Shown: positions 4,281 through 5,326 of the stretch, in pieces
How the letters are laid out: each line of letters begins with the position of its first letter
Position numbering within the stretch: the stretch's first letter is position 1
NCBI GenBank assembly: GCA_902787415.1
Contig: CADAGG010000160.1
Location: forward strand, 1 to 5,326
Direction: 5' to 3'
Origin: a methanogenic archaeon
GTDB lineage: Archaea; Thermoplasmatota; Thermoplasmata; Methanomassiliicoccales; Methanomethylophilaceae
Length of the DNA: 5,326 nucleotides
The notes under the pieces: model-generated
What the model was told of the DNA's origin: nothing
The model's input: only the letters and a program-made list of their open reading frames with translations
Database searches by the model: none
Program-made: the position numbers and the translations under genes

Positions 4281-5290
4281 TGATTCAACCAGACGTGAAC
4301 AAAGCGTACCTCTTCGAACTGCTGGGCGAACTGAAGGACATGCCCAGGGACGAGGTCCTCAGGACCGCCGAGACCGAGAGCGACGGCAGATCCGTCAGGA
4401 TCTCGGACGGTCCGGGCTACGTCGTGGTGTCCGTGCCCGAGGAATGCGTGGACGGCATAAACGACCGTCTGGCACTTACTCATATGATGGGTGAGTTCCT
4501 GGGCTCGTTCGAAGCGGACGACCTTTCCTCGGTGGAGGGCATGACCCTCCCCGAGGGCTCTTTTGCCATACGCTACAGGCGCTTCGGCGGCATGAGTCCC
4601 GACGTCGATTCGCAGAAGCTCATCCGCCGCATCGGCGACATCCTCTCGAAGCACAACGACGTGGACCTCAAGCATCCCGACGTGGTGGTGCGCATGCTTA
4701 TCAGCGACAGGATCCACCTGTACCTCGAGAGGAAGGCGTTCGACGCCGACCTCCTGAGAGAGCGCAAGGTGAGCGAGAGGCCATTCTTCTCGCCCATCTC
4801 CCTCCATCCGAAGTACGCGAGGGCGCTCATCAACCTCACCGGCGTGAAGCGCGGGGGCACCGTCCTCGACCCGTTCTGCGGGACCGGGGGGATAGTCATC
4901 GAGGCCGCTTCCATGGGAATGAAGGCGGTCGCCTCCGACTTCGACCCCGAGATGGTGGCCGGAACCCGCGAGAACATGGAGTTCTACAACCTCCCCCTGG
5001 CGGACTTCGAGGTCATCGACATCAGCGATATCCCAGACAGGTTCCACGACATAGATGCCGTCGCCTGCGACCCCCCTTACGGAAGGTCCACCAAGACCGG
5101 CGGGGAGAACATCGACAGCATCTACGCCCGCGCCCTGAAGGCCTTCCCCGGGGTGCTCACCGAGAACGGCAAGGCGGGCGTCGTCCTGCCCCATGTGTTC
5201 CAGACCGGGGACATGCGTCTCGATGCAGTCTACGTGCAGTTCGTGCACGGTACCCTGTCGAGGCACTACCACATCTTCGGCAGGAACTGA
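4280..5290 (+). CDS. trmG10: tRNA (guanine(10)-N2)-dimethyltransferase, Trm-G10/Trm11 family (336 residues)
   Basis: The enzyme methylates N2 of G10 in tRNA using S-adenosylmethionine, a common archaeal modification that helps tRNA fold. The N-terminal half (about 1-165) fits the ferredoxin-like plus THUMP RNA-binding module seen in this family. KHPDVVVRMLISDRIHLYLE (131-150) is the recognisable THUMP end. The linker RPFFSPISLHPKYARALINL (167-186) is typical. The catalytic domain has SAM motif I, VLDPFCGTGGIVIEA (195-209), then SDFDPEM (219-225), and the N2-guanine methyltransferase motif DPPYGRS (264-270). Length matches the roughly 330 residues of characterised homologues. The ATG at 4280 overlaps the radA TGA (TGATG), so translation is probably coupled to radA. 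Because the radA N-terminal frame ends at 4186, about 90 nt early, coupling may be weakened by the radA lesion. Confidence 0.9.
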   Translation: MIQPDVNKAYLFELLGELKDMPRDEVLRTAETESDGRSVRISDGPGYVVVSVPEECVDGINDRLALTHMMGEFLGSFEADDLSSVEGMTLPEGSFAIRYRRFGGMSPDVDSQKLIRRIGDILSKHNDVDLKHPDVVVRMLISDRIHLYLERKAFDADLLRERKVSERPFFSPISLHPKYARALINLTGVKRGGTVLDPFCGTGGIVIEAASMGMKAVASDFDPEMVAGTRENMEFYNLPLADFEVIDISDIPDRFHDIDAVACDPPYGRSTKTGGENIDSIYARALKAFPGVLTENGKAGVVLPHVFQTGDMRLDAVYVQFVHGTLSRHYHIFGRN

Positions 5291-5304
5291 GTCGCGCGCA
5301 CGCA

Positions 5305-5320
5305 CACCTTTTATTATAGG
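5305..5320. promoter_or_regulatory. AT-rich element after trmG10: downstream promoter or T-rich terminator
   Basis: ACACCTTTTATTATAG begins 15 nt after the trmG10 stop, in GC-rich surroundings. On the plus strand, TTATTATA could be the TATA box of a gene starting just beyond the right edge, or the T-run could end transcription. On the minus strand it reads TATAATAAAAGGTGT, like the promoter before 3132, but no plausible leftward gene follows. The role cannot be decided from the window. Confidence 0.35.
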
Positions 5321-5326
5321 ACGGGA

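Noticed and set aside
4169..5305. A 378-codon minus-strand open frame antisense to trmG10
   Set aside because: It mirrors a GC-rich coding gene, has no recognisable domain, and its start overlaps no usable promoter. The plus-strand frame has clear SAM and DPPY motifs.
1..5326. Insertion sequence, prophage, defence island or CRISPR
   Set aside because: No transposase, integrase, terminal repeats, target-site duplications or regular spacer repeats were found. The 17-bp repeat is a simple tandem duplication of gene sequence, not flanking an inserted element.

Overview
The window looks archaeal, GC-rich, and most likely from the Thermoplasmata/Methanomassiliicoccales side of the Euryarchaeota. 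The archaeal signs are a RadA recombinase, a class I (archaeal) CCA-adding enzyme, a Trm-G10 type tRNA methyltransferase, and TATA-type promoters placed 27-28 nt upstream of start codons, as expected for leaderless mRNAs. The order-level placement is an inference from overall protein character. No search was run.

Layout. Positions 1-447 (minus strand) hold the N-terminal 149 codons of an amidohydrolase of the 5'-deoxyadenosine/SAH/MTA deaminase type, running off the left edge. A short divergent promoter region (448-545) separates it from a plus-strand pair: a metallo-beta-lactamase-fold hydrolase (546-1409), overlapping by 4 nt with the gene for the CCA-adding tRNA nucleotidyltransferase (1406-2748). 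A small three-helix membrane protein (2758-3132, minus strand) converges on that gene. A 244-bp divergent intergenic region (3133-3376) carries a leaderless-type promoter leftward, and a TATA box, Shine-Dalgarno site and TTTCGGT repeat cluster rightward. Then come radA (3377-4280) and, overlapping its stop by 1 nt, the Trm-G10 gene (4280-5290).

The most notable point is that two genes normally regarded as housekeeping are broken as written. The CCA-adding enzyme gene contains an exact 17-bp tandem duplication (1974-1990 / 1991-2007) that creates a TGA and shifts frame. Removing one copy restores one 441-residue protein. radA lacks about 38 bp at 3709/3710, exactly where the Walker A lysine/threonine should be. 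Restoring 38 nt gives a normal 313-residue RadA. The other genes read cleanly, so the lesions are local. They may be real mutations, strain variants, or assembly errors. Raw reads would decide.

Functionally the window mixes tRNA maturation (CCA addition, G10 methylation, possibly the MBL hydrolase), recombination (RadA) and nucleoside/SAM by-product salvage (the amidohydrolase). I see no mobile element, CRISPR array, rRNA or tRNA gene, and no convincing new defence or mobile system. The real oddities are the two lesions and the repeat cluster upstream of radA.
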